From NCBI RefSeq assembly GCF_947493595.1, contig NZ_CANLRL010000001.1, forward strand, positions 310,001 through 374,000: DNA of 64,000 bases. Reading direction: 5' to 3'. Below the pieces are notes generated by a model, which saw only the letters and a program-made list of their open reading frames with translations, was not told the origin of the DNA and made no database searches. Both the position numbers and the translations under genes were made by a program. The stretch is from an uncultured Shimia sp. (lineage in GTDB: Bacteria; Pseudomonadota; Alphaproteobacteria; Rhodobacterales; Rhodobacteraceae). Shown here piece by piece: positions 28,051-35,404 of this stretch. Within the stretch, counting starts at the first letter, position 1, and each line of letters starts with the position of its first letter.

Positions 28051-28851
28051 TCAGTACATCACGCCGGGGATGCGCAGCTCTGGCGCTTCGCCACCGACGT
28101 ATTTGCCCCACAGCTCGGAGTAGCGGCCGGAGCGCACCTGGTGGGTCACAAACAGGTTGAGGTAGTTCAGCCAGGTCACGTCTTCTCGTTTGCCCACTAC
28201 GGAGGTGTAGTCAGTGGTCCAAGGCATGCGTGGGCCGGCCACAATGGTGTCGTACTGCTGCGTGATAGGCAGAACGGCGGTGTTGGTGGTGATGCCGATG
28301 TCAGCTTTGCCCTGTGCTACAGCCAGGAAGACTTCGTTTTCGGATTGGTAACCCTGATAGTTGCCTTCTTCGCCCCATTCAGCGGCGATTTTCAGCCATT
28401 CTTGCTCTGGCACGGTGCCGATGGCAGCAGCGACTCGCTTGCCGCGGATGTCTTCAAAGGTTTCGATGCCGCTGTCTGCGTTCACCACGCCTTGGGCGTA
28501 ATAGATGGCGTAGGGAATGGTGAAGCCAACGGTGCGCGCGCGAGCGAGGCTGTCAGATGTGGCGCCAAACACCACGTCGGCGCGTCCGGTGACGATCACT
28601 GGCAGGCGTTCTGCCCAAGTCACTGGCAGAACTTCGGCTTCTACTTCCAGCGCGGCAGCGAGGTCGTTGCAGTAGTCAACGTCGTAGCCCGCTGGTTCGT
28701 TGTTGGCATCGCGATAGCCGATTGGCGGGAAATCCAGAACCACGCCACAGCGCAGGGTGCCGCGATCAACGACGTCATCAAGGGTGTCCGCTTTGGCCGG
28801 AATGGCCGCGAAGGTGGTGAGTGCCGCGATGGCAGCAAGTTTCTTAAGCAT
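28051..28851 (-). CDS. Amino-acid ABC transporter periplasmic binding protein
   Basis: A 266-residue protein with a signal peptide (MLKKLAAIAALTTFAAIPAKA). The mature part follows the family 3 solute-binding pattern: RGTLRCGVVLDFPPIGYRD, AGYDVDYCNDLAAAL, and GKRVAAAIGTVPEQEW. It is the first gene of the nine-gene leftward operon and lies 42 bp after a clear operator (28893-28909). The likely ligand is hydroxyproline or a related imino acid, by context. The ATG at 28851 begins the signal peptide; a longer frame to 28902 runs into the operator. Confidence 0.87.
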   Translation of the reverse strand: MLKKLAAIAALTTFAAIPAKADTLDDVVDRGTLRCGVVLDFPPIGYRDANNEPAGYDVDYCNDLAAALEVEAEVLPVTWAERLPVIVTGRADVVFGATSDSLARARTVGFTIPYAIYYAQGVVNADSGIETFEDIRGKRVAAAIGTVPEQEWLKIAAEWGEEGNYQGYQSENEVFLAVAQGKADIGITTNTAVLPITQQYDTIVAGPRMPWTTDYTSVVGKREDVTWLNYLNLFVTHQVRSGRYSELWGKYVGGEAPELRIPGVMY

Positions 28852-28892
28852 AGGGTCCTCCCAAAAGTTGGTGGGTCGAGTGCTAAGGGAAA

Positions 28893-28909
28893 TTGGATAC
28901 AAAATCCAA
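28893..28909. promoter_or_regulatory. Operator before the hydroxyproline operon
   Basis: TTGGATACAAAATCCAA is an inverted repeat with perfect 6-bp arms and a 5-base centre. It lies 42 bp upstream of the first operon gene and contains the GGATAC core shared with the other sites. Further TTGGAT copies at 28943-28963 may be secondary sites. Confidence 0.7.
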
Positions 28910-29151
28910 TATAAAATTTGCGCATGTGACTAACGGTGCGCATTGGATTGGGATGGATTGGATTTAACGCTTTGAAAATTCGCCATTATTTACTGTGAAG
29001 GGCGGATTGGGATTTTGGGGTCTTAGGTGAGGTGGGCGTCCATGGAACGGGGTGATGAGGCCGAAGCCGCAGCCCAAAGCTGCCTGCTGGCGCGATTCCT
29101 TGGATCACCGCGTCGGCTTGCTTATGGTGATTGTGCCCGGAGATGATTTGG

Positions 29152-29164
29152 GGATATTGTATCC
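29152..29164. promoter_or_regulatory. GGATA-N3-TATCC operator before the M24 peptidase
   Basis: GGATATTGTATCC, a perfect palindrome, 47 bp before the peptidase start. Its core is identical to the site at 18628-18640, placing this gene under the same regulator. The 28910-29151 stretch holds no gene. Confidence 0.7.
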
Positions 29165-29210
29165 AAAAAATCACGCATTGCGTTGAAACGAGAGTTTTCA
29201 GGAGATCAGA

Positions 29211-30305
29211 ATGTCGAACCTGTCCGAATACCGCCAAGTGGCGCGGGATCTGAATGTGGATGCTGTGGCGCTGGTGCCGGGGCCAAATTTCACCCGCGCA
29301 TTTGGCAAGCCTTTCATGAGCCACGAGCGCCCGTTTCTGGCGGTGATCCCGGCAGAAGGCACACCCGCAGCGATTGTGCCTAACCTGGAATTGGGCAGCT
29401 GGGCGCTGGTGGATTTTGACGGCGCGGTGTTTGATTGGCGTGATCAGGATGGCTACGACGCGGCTTTTGCCGCGATCGCAGAGCATTTGAAAATTGGCTC
29501 ATTGGCCGTGGAGGGCCAAGTGATGCGGGTGTTTGTGCAGGTTGCCTTGGCGAAAGCACAGCCGGATTTACGGATCGTGGATGGCGAAAAGGCGATTTCC
29601 GGACTGCGGGTGATCAAAACCGAAGCAGATGTGGCCGCGCTGCAATCCGCAATTGATGTGTCTGAGCGCGCTTTGACGCATGTGTTGGATGGTGTGCGGA
29701 TTGGGCAGATAGAAAAGCAGATCGAGAGCGCATTGATTCAGGCGCTGTTTGCCGAAGGCGCGGATGATCTGGCGTTTTCCCCCATCGTTGTGGCGGGCGA
29801 TAACACCGCGCGGCCACATGGCAAGGCGCGGTCCGACTATGCAGTCCAGGCAGGTGATGCGCTGCTGTTTGACTTTGGCGCACGCAAAGACGGGTTTGCG
29901 GCGGACATCACGCGCACCGTGTTTGTGGGCGATGTAAGCGATGAAGGGCGGGCGGTTTATGAGACTGTTTTGGCAGCCAATATGCGTGGCTTTGAGGTGA
30001 CGAAACCTGGGGTGACTGCGCATGAGATTGATGATGCTGTCACAGGTGTGTTGGAAGCTTCCCCCTTTGCGGATCGCATTCGCACCAAGACCGGACATGG
30101 ACTGGGGCGCGAGGTGCATGAGGCACCCTACATCATGCGTGGAAACCACGAAGTCATCCGCGAAGGTATGGTGTGGACCAATGAGCCGGGGCTGTATGAT
30201 CTGGGCAACTTTGGTGTGCGGATTGAGGACGATATGCTGGTCACGGCCGATGGTGTGCGGGCGTTGACGTCCTTTCCCAAAGAGTTGCTGATTGTGGGGC
30301 GCTGA
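29211..30305 (+). CDS. M24 family peptidase (Xaa-Pro dipeptidase/aminopeptidase type)
   Basis: A 364-residue protein with a creatinase-like N-terminal domain and a C-terminal pita-bread domain. Metal ligands are visible in LLFDFGARKDGFAADITR (two Asp), GHGLGREVHE (His), NEPGLYD (Glu) and VRIEDDMLV (Glu). It would cut peptides with proline or hydroxyproline at the second position, releasing substrate for the neighbouring pathway. A pathway operator precedes it. An AGGAG ribosome site lies before the ATG. Confidence 0.85.
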   Translation: MSNLSEYRQVARDLNVDAVALVPGPNFTRAFGKPFMSHERPFLAVIPAEGTPAAIVPNLELGSWALVDFDGAVFDWRDQDGYDAAFAAIAEHLKIGSLAVEGQVMRVFVQVALAKAQPDLRIVDGEKAISGLRVIKTEADVAALQSAIDVSERALTHVLDGVRIGQIEKQIESALIQALFAEGADDLAFSPIVVAGDNTARPHGKARSDYAVQAGDALLFDFGARKDGFAADITRTVFVGDVSDEGRAVYETVLAANMRGFEVTKPGVTAHEIDDAVTGVLEASPFADRIRTKTGHGLGREVHEAPYIMRGNHEVIREGMVWTNEPGLYDLGNFGVRIEDDMLVTADGVRALTSFPKELLIVGR

Positions 30306-30328
30306 GACGCGTCCCATTCTGTAACGCC

Positions 30329-31231
30329 TTAAGTTGTAGAGATAATCCAGTCCGGTTGAATGCCGGACTTTTGGATGTAAGGCGTGACGTCGAAGCCTTT
30401 GAACAGGCCATGATCGGTGATCAGGATGCTGCCGATGTCCGCTGCGGCCCCGCCAAGCACGTCGGTGTGCAAAGTGTCGCCGACCATTGCTATGCGATGG
30501 CGGGGGAGGCCGTCCAGACGCGCTAGTGCGGTGTCAAAGGCGTTGCCGTAAGGTTTGCCATAAAACGCAGCATCTGCCCCGGTTTGCGCAACGATGTCAT
30601 GGGCGATCATGCCAGGCTCGATAGTCAGGCCGTCTTCCCGCGGGGCTACGAGGTCCGGATTGGCGATCACAAGTGGGCGCGGATTGGCTTTGAGGGCTTG
30701 GCATAGCGCCGTTGTGTTCGTGCCCTCCCAGCGCGCGGTTGAGAGGAATAGGAAGCCGCCAGCTGTGTTTAGGAGTTCTGGTTGGGCGATGAGGTCTTCG
30801 AGGCTGGCGTATTCCGGGGCATCGCTGAAGTCATCTCCTTTGTCAGAGATAGCAGCCCAGACTTTACCGTCTGCCAGCGTGGGCAGGTTTGCGAAGGCCA
30901 CATCGCGGCTAGAGACCACTTCGTCTGCGGTGAAGTCAAAGCCAAGGCGATGGTATTTGGCGAGGATTTCCACACGGGTGTAGCTGGCGGCGTTGGTCAG
31001 CACGATCAGCTGTTTGCCTGCGGCGCGCAGGTCTGCCATGCGCTCAACGGCGCCTTCGATGGCGGTTTCGCCTCGGTTTAAAACACCAAAGGCATCCAGG
31101 ATATAGGCGTCATAATGCGCGGTTGTGTCGGTGAGGTCTTGGCCAGTTTGGTACGTGGTCGGGAAGGTTGCGGACGGCAGCGTGTCGCGCAGGCTTTCGT
31201 AGCGGTCAAACGCCGTTTGCGTGTCGATCAT
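30329..31231 (-). CDS. HAD superfamily hydrolase (NagD-like, TIGR01459 type)
   Basis: A 300-residue phosphatase-like protein. Motif I is DAYILDAFGVLNRGE (the nucleophile Asp), motif II is VLTNAAS, and the C-terminal motif is AMVGDTLHTDVLGGAAADIGSILI. NagD-like HADs of this length act on sugar or nucleotide phosphates; the substrate is unknown. It is convergent with the M24 peptidase, 23 bp apart. Confidence 0.8.
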   Translation of the reverse strand: MIDTQTAFDRYESLRDTLPSATFPTTYQTGQDLTDTTAHYDAYILDAFGVLNRGETAIEGAVERMADLRAAGKQLIVLTNAASYTRVEILAKYHRLGFDFTADEVVSSRDVAFANLPTLADGKVWAAISDKGDDFSDAPEYASLEDLIAQPELLNTAGGFLFLSTARWEGTNTTALCQALKANPRPLVIANPDLVAPREDGLTIEPGMIAHDIVAQTGADAAFYGKPYGNAFDTALARLDGLPRHRIAMVGDTLHTDVLGGAAADIGSILITDHGLFKGFDVTPYIQKSGIQPDWIISTT

Positions 31232-31284
31232 AGATAGGGTCCGGAAAGAAATGGTGGCCGAGGGTGTCGTCCGCCGTTGTAAGG

Positions 31285-31530
31285 TCAGTGGATTTTCTTA
31301 CGCAAGTAGGAAGAGACCATTTCGCGAAAGACCACCCGTGCGAGGATGGTGAGCAACACCATGGAGACCTCCGGCCGCTTGAAGGTGTCGATTGCCCCTT
31401 GCAGGCTGATGCCAATGCCGCCCAAGCCGACAATGCCGACAACGGCAGAGGCGCGCGGGTTGCTGTCGCGCAGGTGGATATCAAGGCCCACGAGACGGGG
31501 CATGATTTTCTGGAAGACTGCGTTGGCCAA
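31285..31530 (-). pseudogene. C-terminal relic of a phosphonate ABC permease (PhnE-like)
   Basis: About 82 residues on the minus strand end in a natural stop and read like the last membrane segments of PhnE: ANAVFQKIMPRLVGLDIHLRD, then NPRASAVVGIVGLGGIGISL and EVSMVLLTILARVVFREM. Upstream the frame has no membrane segments or PhnE-like sequence, so the first two thirds of the gene are gone. No other phn gene is nearby. Confidence 0.65.
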
Positions 31531-31703
31531 GGTAGCTGATTTGATTGGGGAGACGAGTTTTGCTCGCCAACCACTCGGCAAATGAGCATGGCGGGTTTGA
31601 GGGGTATTTTGGTGCGGCTGCGTGACGTTTTGGGTTCGCTGAGAAAATGACGGGCAACCGATCAGATGGGGCAATGCTTTTCATCTCGGGTTACATGGCC
31701 ACG

Positions 31704-31740
31704 AAAACAAAAAGTGGCCCCTAACAAACCAGGGCCACTT
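31704..31740 (-). terminator. Terminator of the RTX gene
   Basis: A 9-bp perfect stem (AAGTGGCCC/GGGCCACTT, 31712-31720 with 31732-31740) is followed on the minus strand by a T-rich run to 31704. Confidence 0.75.
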
Positions 31741-31794
31741 CAAAATCCCGTTCCACAGCGGATCTGGGACCCGCAGTCAGCCCTATAGGAGCTT

Positions 31795-32658
31795 TTAGCC
31801 CAGCGCGATGCCAAGATCCTCGAAATGATCTTGGACATCAGCGATGCTGACTCCCTCAAAGGTGATCGAGTCATTTGAGCCGATGTTAAGAACTGCGTTG
31901 CCATTAACTTCGGTCACCAAGTCCAAGCCAAATGTCGCCGCAAAAGCCAGATTGTTCGCCAGCCAGGTTTGCGAGTCCTGACCGCCAATGATCAGGTCAT
32001 CAATACCCAGCTCGAAGTCGGTAATGACGACGTCGGAACTCTTCTTGTGGGTCTGATAGACAAATTCGAATGTATCGGCACCGTGCCCGCCGGTCAGAAT
32101 ATGGTCGCCGCCTTTTTTGAGGCGCGCCACGATGAGGTCGTCGCCAATACCGCCATCGGCAGTTGACGTGTGATCACCGGTGTTGACCGTATCATTTCCA
32201 GTACCACCGGACAGAGTGTTGAAGCCTTTTGTTCCAAAAATGAAGTCGTCGCCGGATCCGCCATTAATTGTGTCGTTGCCGTGATCGCCAGCGAGGTAGT
32301 CATTGCCCCCGGCGCCATTCAGGAGATCGTTGCCTTCTCCGCCAAAGACATCGTCGTTGCCATTGCCGGCGTTGACGATGTCGTTGCCGGAGCCCCCCAA
32401 AATGTAGTCTTCGCCGCGGCCGCCAAAAATGACGTCATTTCCGCTGCCACCATTGATTGTATCATTGCCACGATCACCGCTGAGTGTGTCGTTGCCCGCA
32501 TCACCGGCGATCTCCGCGGGTGTGAATCCTGTTACAGTGATGACGTCGTCGCCATCGTTGCCAGAGATTTGAAAGCCTGTGTAGGCGCCTGGGTAAGTGA
32601 ATTCATTGACCAAAAGGGTGTCAGCCAAATGGGTTCCATCAATGATCAAAGTTGGCAT
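31795..32658 (-). CDS. RTX calcium-binding protein
   Basis: A 287-residue protein. Residues about 30-175 are a row of glycine- and aspartate-rich nonapeptide repeats (GGSGNDVIFGGRGEDYILGG and similar), the calcium-binding beta-roll of RTX proteins. There is no N-terminal signal. The C-terminal part (VITDFELGIDDLIIGG, ending LGIALG) looks like the uncleaved signal of type I secretion substrates. No enzymatic domain is visible, so an adhesin- or surface-layer-like role is possible. It stands alone, with no secretion genes in the window. Confidence 0.85.
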   Translation of the reverse strand: MPTLIIDGTHLADTLLVNEFTYPGAYTGFQISGNDGDDVITVTGFTPAEIAGDAGNDTLSGDRGNDTINGGSGNDVIFGGRGEDYILGGSGNDIVNAGNGNDDVFGGEGNDLLNGAGGNDYLAGDHGNDTINGGSGDDFIFGTKGFNTLSGGTGNDTVNTGDHTSTADGGIGDDLIVARLKKGGDHILTGGHGADTFEFVYQTHKKSSDVVITDFELGIDDLIIGGQDSQTWLANNLAFAATFGLDLVTEVNGNAVLNIGSNDSITFEGVSIADVQDHFEDLGIALG

Positions 32659-32881
32659 TATTAGATCTCCTCAAATGCGAAAAAGCTTAAAGAGCAAAGT
32701 AATTTGGTTGTGTATCTAAAACCGGTACCAAAATTTCGATCAGAAGTCGCCTAAAGTTTGCCACATTTTGTTAGTGTGACAATAAGTTTCCAAGGCGGGA
32801 GCACTTTCAAGCGCGGCTTCGCCGAAAGGGTTCGGTAGGGCGGGCTAAAAGGAAATCAATGTTCACTGATGTCCGAGGAAG
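32659..32881 (-). other. RTX promoter region and host DNA next to the integrated element
   Basis: No gene is seen. The right part is host sequence that lay directly downstream of tRNA-Gln before integration. Its last bases (CACTGATGTCCG at about 32865-32876) resemble the element's own end next to the tRNA (CACTGATGTTCG at about 40230-40241). See findings. Confidence 0.4.
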
Positions 32882-32898
32882 TGGCTGGGGTGGTAGGA
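32882..32898 (+). repeat. attL core (copy of tRNA-Gln 3' end)
   Basis: TGGCTGGGGTGGTAGGA, identical and in direct orientation to the last 17 bases of the tRNA-Gln gene at 40248-40264. It marks the left end of the integrated element. Confidence 0.9.
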
Positions 32899-33206
32899 AC
32901 CCTTGCGTCTCGATGAAACGCATCGGCTTTCCCGAACCAACTCAAAAACTGGGGCACTTATTGGGGCACTTTTGCCTGTCCGCGTCCCGATCTCTTGGCC
33001 CGTCCTGAAACCACGGGGGCGGCAAGCATTCAGCGACGGACATCGCCAATAACTCCATCTCATGTAGCTGACCATCCGCCTCAGCAATCTCTCTCAGCAG
33101 CGCCACCGCTCGCTCACGGACTAGCAGTCCTTGCTCTGTCTGAACCGTCTGAGGCCCTCGGTAAGCTCCTGGAGGGTCAGTTGGTCGAGGCGGTCTAGGA
33201 AGAGAG
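32882..33206 (+). repeat. Inverted repeat A, left copy (325 bp)
   Basis: Matches the reverse complement of 37711-38035 with one difference in 325 bp (33026 versus 37891). It contains the att core at its outer end and two GGGGCACTT boxes 12 bp apart (32951-32959, 32963-32971) that look like integrase arm sites. Confidence 0.95.
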
Positions 33207-33369
33207 TGAGGGCAGCATCAACGAACACGGGATCGTACCCCCAGTTCTCAATGAAGTAACCGCGAATAACGTCTAGCTCCTCTTCAGAGACCTCACCATC
33301 CGCAGCGGCAACCTTCAGGCTGAGCGGGGCGATGAGATCGAGTTGTGGCGTTAGATTTCCGAGCCACAA
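32942..33369 (-). pseudogene. TerB-like gene, frameshifted
   Basis: On the minus strand a first segment (33369-33121) reads LSLKVAAADGEVSEEELDVI, a TerB-type acidic motif, and ends at a stop after FRQSKDC. The neighbouring frame continues with VRERAVALLREIAEADGQLHEMELLAMSVAE, a second TerB-type segment, ending at 32942. A single frameshift near 33125 would join them. There is no good start codon at the 5' end. The C-terminal part lies inside repeat A, so it is duplicated at 37711-37975. Confidence 0.55.
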
Positions 33370-33478
33370 AATATTGATTCACAACAGCTATGATGCTACA
33401 TAACTTTTAGGCAATCCCGCCGTCCGGGGCCATCGTGCCCCGTAACATAGGTCCATCGTGACCAGTGGAGAACTTTAC

Positions 33479-34702
33479 ATGAGCATCAAGCCATACCGGT
33501 TTGAGGTGTCTGAAGCGCGCAGCGTTAAGCACCCAACACTACCTAACATCCTCAAGCACACTTTTCTCGTTCCAGCCCACCTTTTCCCAAAGGGTGTTCC
33601 GAGCGGTGCCAACCTGCGCGACCCAGTCGGAATGAACCGCCAAGTGTACAAAGACGTTAAAGCGAGCCTTGAGGGGAAGGAAGCACTTCCTGGAACTTTT
33701 GACCTTCTTAATCTCGGTATCACCATTATTGCAGAAGACGTGAAGGTTATCGATAAGCGCGTTTTCGACGTAATGATTGACGATGAGTATGGGATCGCAA
33801 ATGGCTCTCATACAACGCAGATCATTTATGATTGCCAGGATGACGACTCGATCGCTGAAGGACAGCATGTCGAAGTAAAGATAATCACTGGGCTTGAAGG
33901 TGGTGATAACCATTCTCTACGGGTGGATATTGCTCGAGGTCAAAATACTGGCATCTCCGTACAGCCTCGTTCCATTTTCGAGTTGGACGGAGCTTTCAAT
34001 AGCATCAAAGCCATCGTGGTGGATGAGGATTGGGCTGATGACATTGGCTACAAAGAATCGGACAAAAAGGACATTGACGTTCGGGAACTCGTAGCGGTTC
34101 TGGAGTTGCTGAATGTAGTTGATTTCCCAATCCGCGACACAAAGCACCCAATTCCAGCTTATGAAAAGTGGTCGACTCCCTTGAACAAGTTCGGTGACGA
34201 CTACAAACTCAACCGCGCAACACCGGACAATCGAAAATATGCCATTTTTGAGCCTCTTCTTCTCGAAGCGTTAGAGCTCTACGATCACATTCGTCGGGAC
34301 TTTTTACGTGTTTACAATGAAACTGTCGGTGGGCGTGCAGGTAACTTGCGGATAGTTGAGAAGGCTCCTGCAAGCAAAGGGCGCTTTAAGTTTCCATATG
34401 CCAAGCTGGACGAGCACGAACAGCGCCTCACCAAAGGTGCCGCATATCCAATCTTGGGGGCGTTTCGGAACTTCGTAAAAATTAACGAAGAAACTGGGAT
34501 GGCAGAATGGCAAGGTGGCTTTGAGAATGTTCTGAACTCTTGGCGTGACTTGGCCCCTGAACTAGTTGCGGAAACCAAGCAAGCCATAAAAGACATCGGC
34601 AATGCCCCTGACTCTCTTGGTAAAAACCGAAATCACTGGGCCAACTTGTTTAAGACTGTCCGGCTGCATGTGATGGAGCAGCAACTGGATGCGATGGGTT
34701 GA
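33479..34702 (+). CDS. AIPR-like protein (abortive infection phage resistance family)
   Basis: A 407-residue protein. Two segments resemble the AIPR family: FDLLNLGITIIAEDVKV (about 74-90, compare the NNGI segment) and IANGSHTTQIIYD (about 106-118, compare the NGxQTT segment). AIPR proteins were named from a plasmid-borne phage abortive infection gene of Lactococcus. Here it is the first cargo gene after the left end and has an AGTGGAG ribosome site before ATG 33479. A defence role is an inference from family and location; no nuclease motif was recognised. Confidence 0.6.
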   Translation: MSIKPYRFEVSEARSVKHPTLPNILKHTFLVPAHLFPKGVPSGANLRDPVGMNRQVYKDVKASLEGKEALPGTFDLLNLGITIIAEDVKVIDKRVFDVMIDDEYGIANGSHTTQIIYDCQDDDSIAEGQHVEVKIITGLEGGDNHSLRVDIARGQNTGISVQPRSIFELDGAFNSIKAIVVDEDWADDIGYKESDKKDIDVRELVAVLELLNVVDFPIRDTKHPIPAYEKWSTPLNKFGDDYKLNRATPDNRKYAIFEPLLLEALELYDHIRRDFLRVYNETVGGRAGNLRIVEKAPASKGRFKFPYAKLDEHEQRLTKGAAYPILGAFRNFVKINEETGMAEWQGGFENVLNSWRDLAPELVAETKQAIKDIGNAPDSLGKNRNHWANLFKTVRLHVMEQQLDAMG

Positions 34703-34715
34703 GGGGAGTGTGGTC

Positions 34716-34850
34716 ATGAAAAGCCAAGAAAACAAGGTCCTAATCAAAATCGGCAAACATTTCGAGGCAAACGCTAGCGGTAACTTTGCGGTGTTTGTTG
34801 TGTGCTTTGCGATCGTAGTTCTCCTAGTTACAGGAGTGCTATTAGAGTGA
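34716..34850 (+). CDS. Small single-pass membrane protein
   Basis: A 44-residue ORF 13 bp after the AIPR-like gene, with GAGGGGAG 8 bases before the ATG. The N-terminal half is charged (MKSQENKVLIKIGKHFEANA), and the C-terminal half is one hydrophobic helix (FAVFVVCFAIVVLLVTGVLL). It may act with the AIPR-like protein as a membrane partner, but nothing beyond the spacing shows this. Confidence 0.5.
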   Translation: MKSQENKVLIKIGKHFEANASGNFAVFVVCFAIVVLLVTGVLLE

Positions 34851-35009
34851 TTGTCGTTGGCGATCGGCGGCTGTTTCAATATTCCACTTGAATCGCAACT
34901 TTGGCATGATGACAACTCGCTCGAAATGATCTGCTTGCAGAGGCCGCCTCAGGTCCAAAAAAGAGCACCCTTGCGTATCTAAAATAGAAACAACGTAAGG
35001 AGATACATC

Positions 35010-35183
35010 ATGAAATCGTTTTGTACCCTCGGCGATGCCGCCGGGGGTTTTCTTATGAGCGCACCACCGCGTTCAGTGTTGACCGCGATCCTCTGGCTTG
35101 GGGCTCGCACACATCCCGCCGTGTCGATGATGTTGATACTGGTCTTCCTAGCCGCCTGGATAAAGGGCGCAAGTGATGGCTGA
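35010..35183 (+). CDS. Small ORF in the element, possible membrane peptide
   Basis: 57 residues with a strong TAAGGAG ribosome site 7 bases before the ATG. It has a hydrophobic segment near the C-terminus (VSMMLILVFLAAW). It overlaps the next small ORF by 8 bp. No family was recognised. Confidence 0.45.
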   Translation: MKSFCTLGDAAGGFLMSAPPRSVLTAILWLGARTHPAVSMMLILVFLAAWIKGASDG

Positions 35184-35370
35184 GCTCACGCTCCAACCCG
35201 ACGACATCGTAGTAATTCGCGCAAGCGACGATTGGCCCGAACATCTGTTTCGGGTCGATTTCGTTTTTGACGACTGTGTGGGTGGCTACTCGATCACTGG
35301 ACCTTTGGCGGGGGAGTACGGCGAGCCGGAGTTCGACCTCATTCTCAGGGTCCACCATCGCGGTGGCTAA
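35176..35370 (+). CDS. Small acidic ORF before the integrase
   Basis: 64 residues, overlapping the previous ORF and ending 34 bp before the integrase start. It is acidic (DDWPEHLFRVDFVFDDCVGGY). A GTG at 35173 is an alternative start. It could be a small DNA-contact or excision factor, but no motif supports a function. Confidence 0.4.
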   Translation: MAELTLQPDDIVVIRASDDWPEHLFRVDFVFDDCVGGYSITGPLAGEYGEPEFDLILRVHHRGG

Positions 35371-35404
35371 CCGCTCTTTCCCAAAACAGAAAAGGAGGAG
35401 ACAC

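Noticed and set aside
27535-28914. A 459-codon open frame on the plus strand
   Set aside because: It spans the antisense of a permease and a binding-protein gene, both well supported on the other strand.
31346-31585. Plus-strand ORFs over the phnE relic
   Set aside because: They are antisense to the recognisable PhnE-like segment and show no family features.
32100-32560. Regular repeats suggestive of a CRISPR array
   Set aside because: The periodicity comes from the RTX nonapeptide codons (27-bp units with varied sequence) and there are no spacers or cas genes. No CRISPR array is seen anywhere in the window.
35267-35404. A longer integrase start at 35267
   Set aside because: It would overlap the preceding small ORF and lacks a ribosome site, while ATG 35405 has an excellent one directly before the conserved N-terminus.
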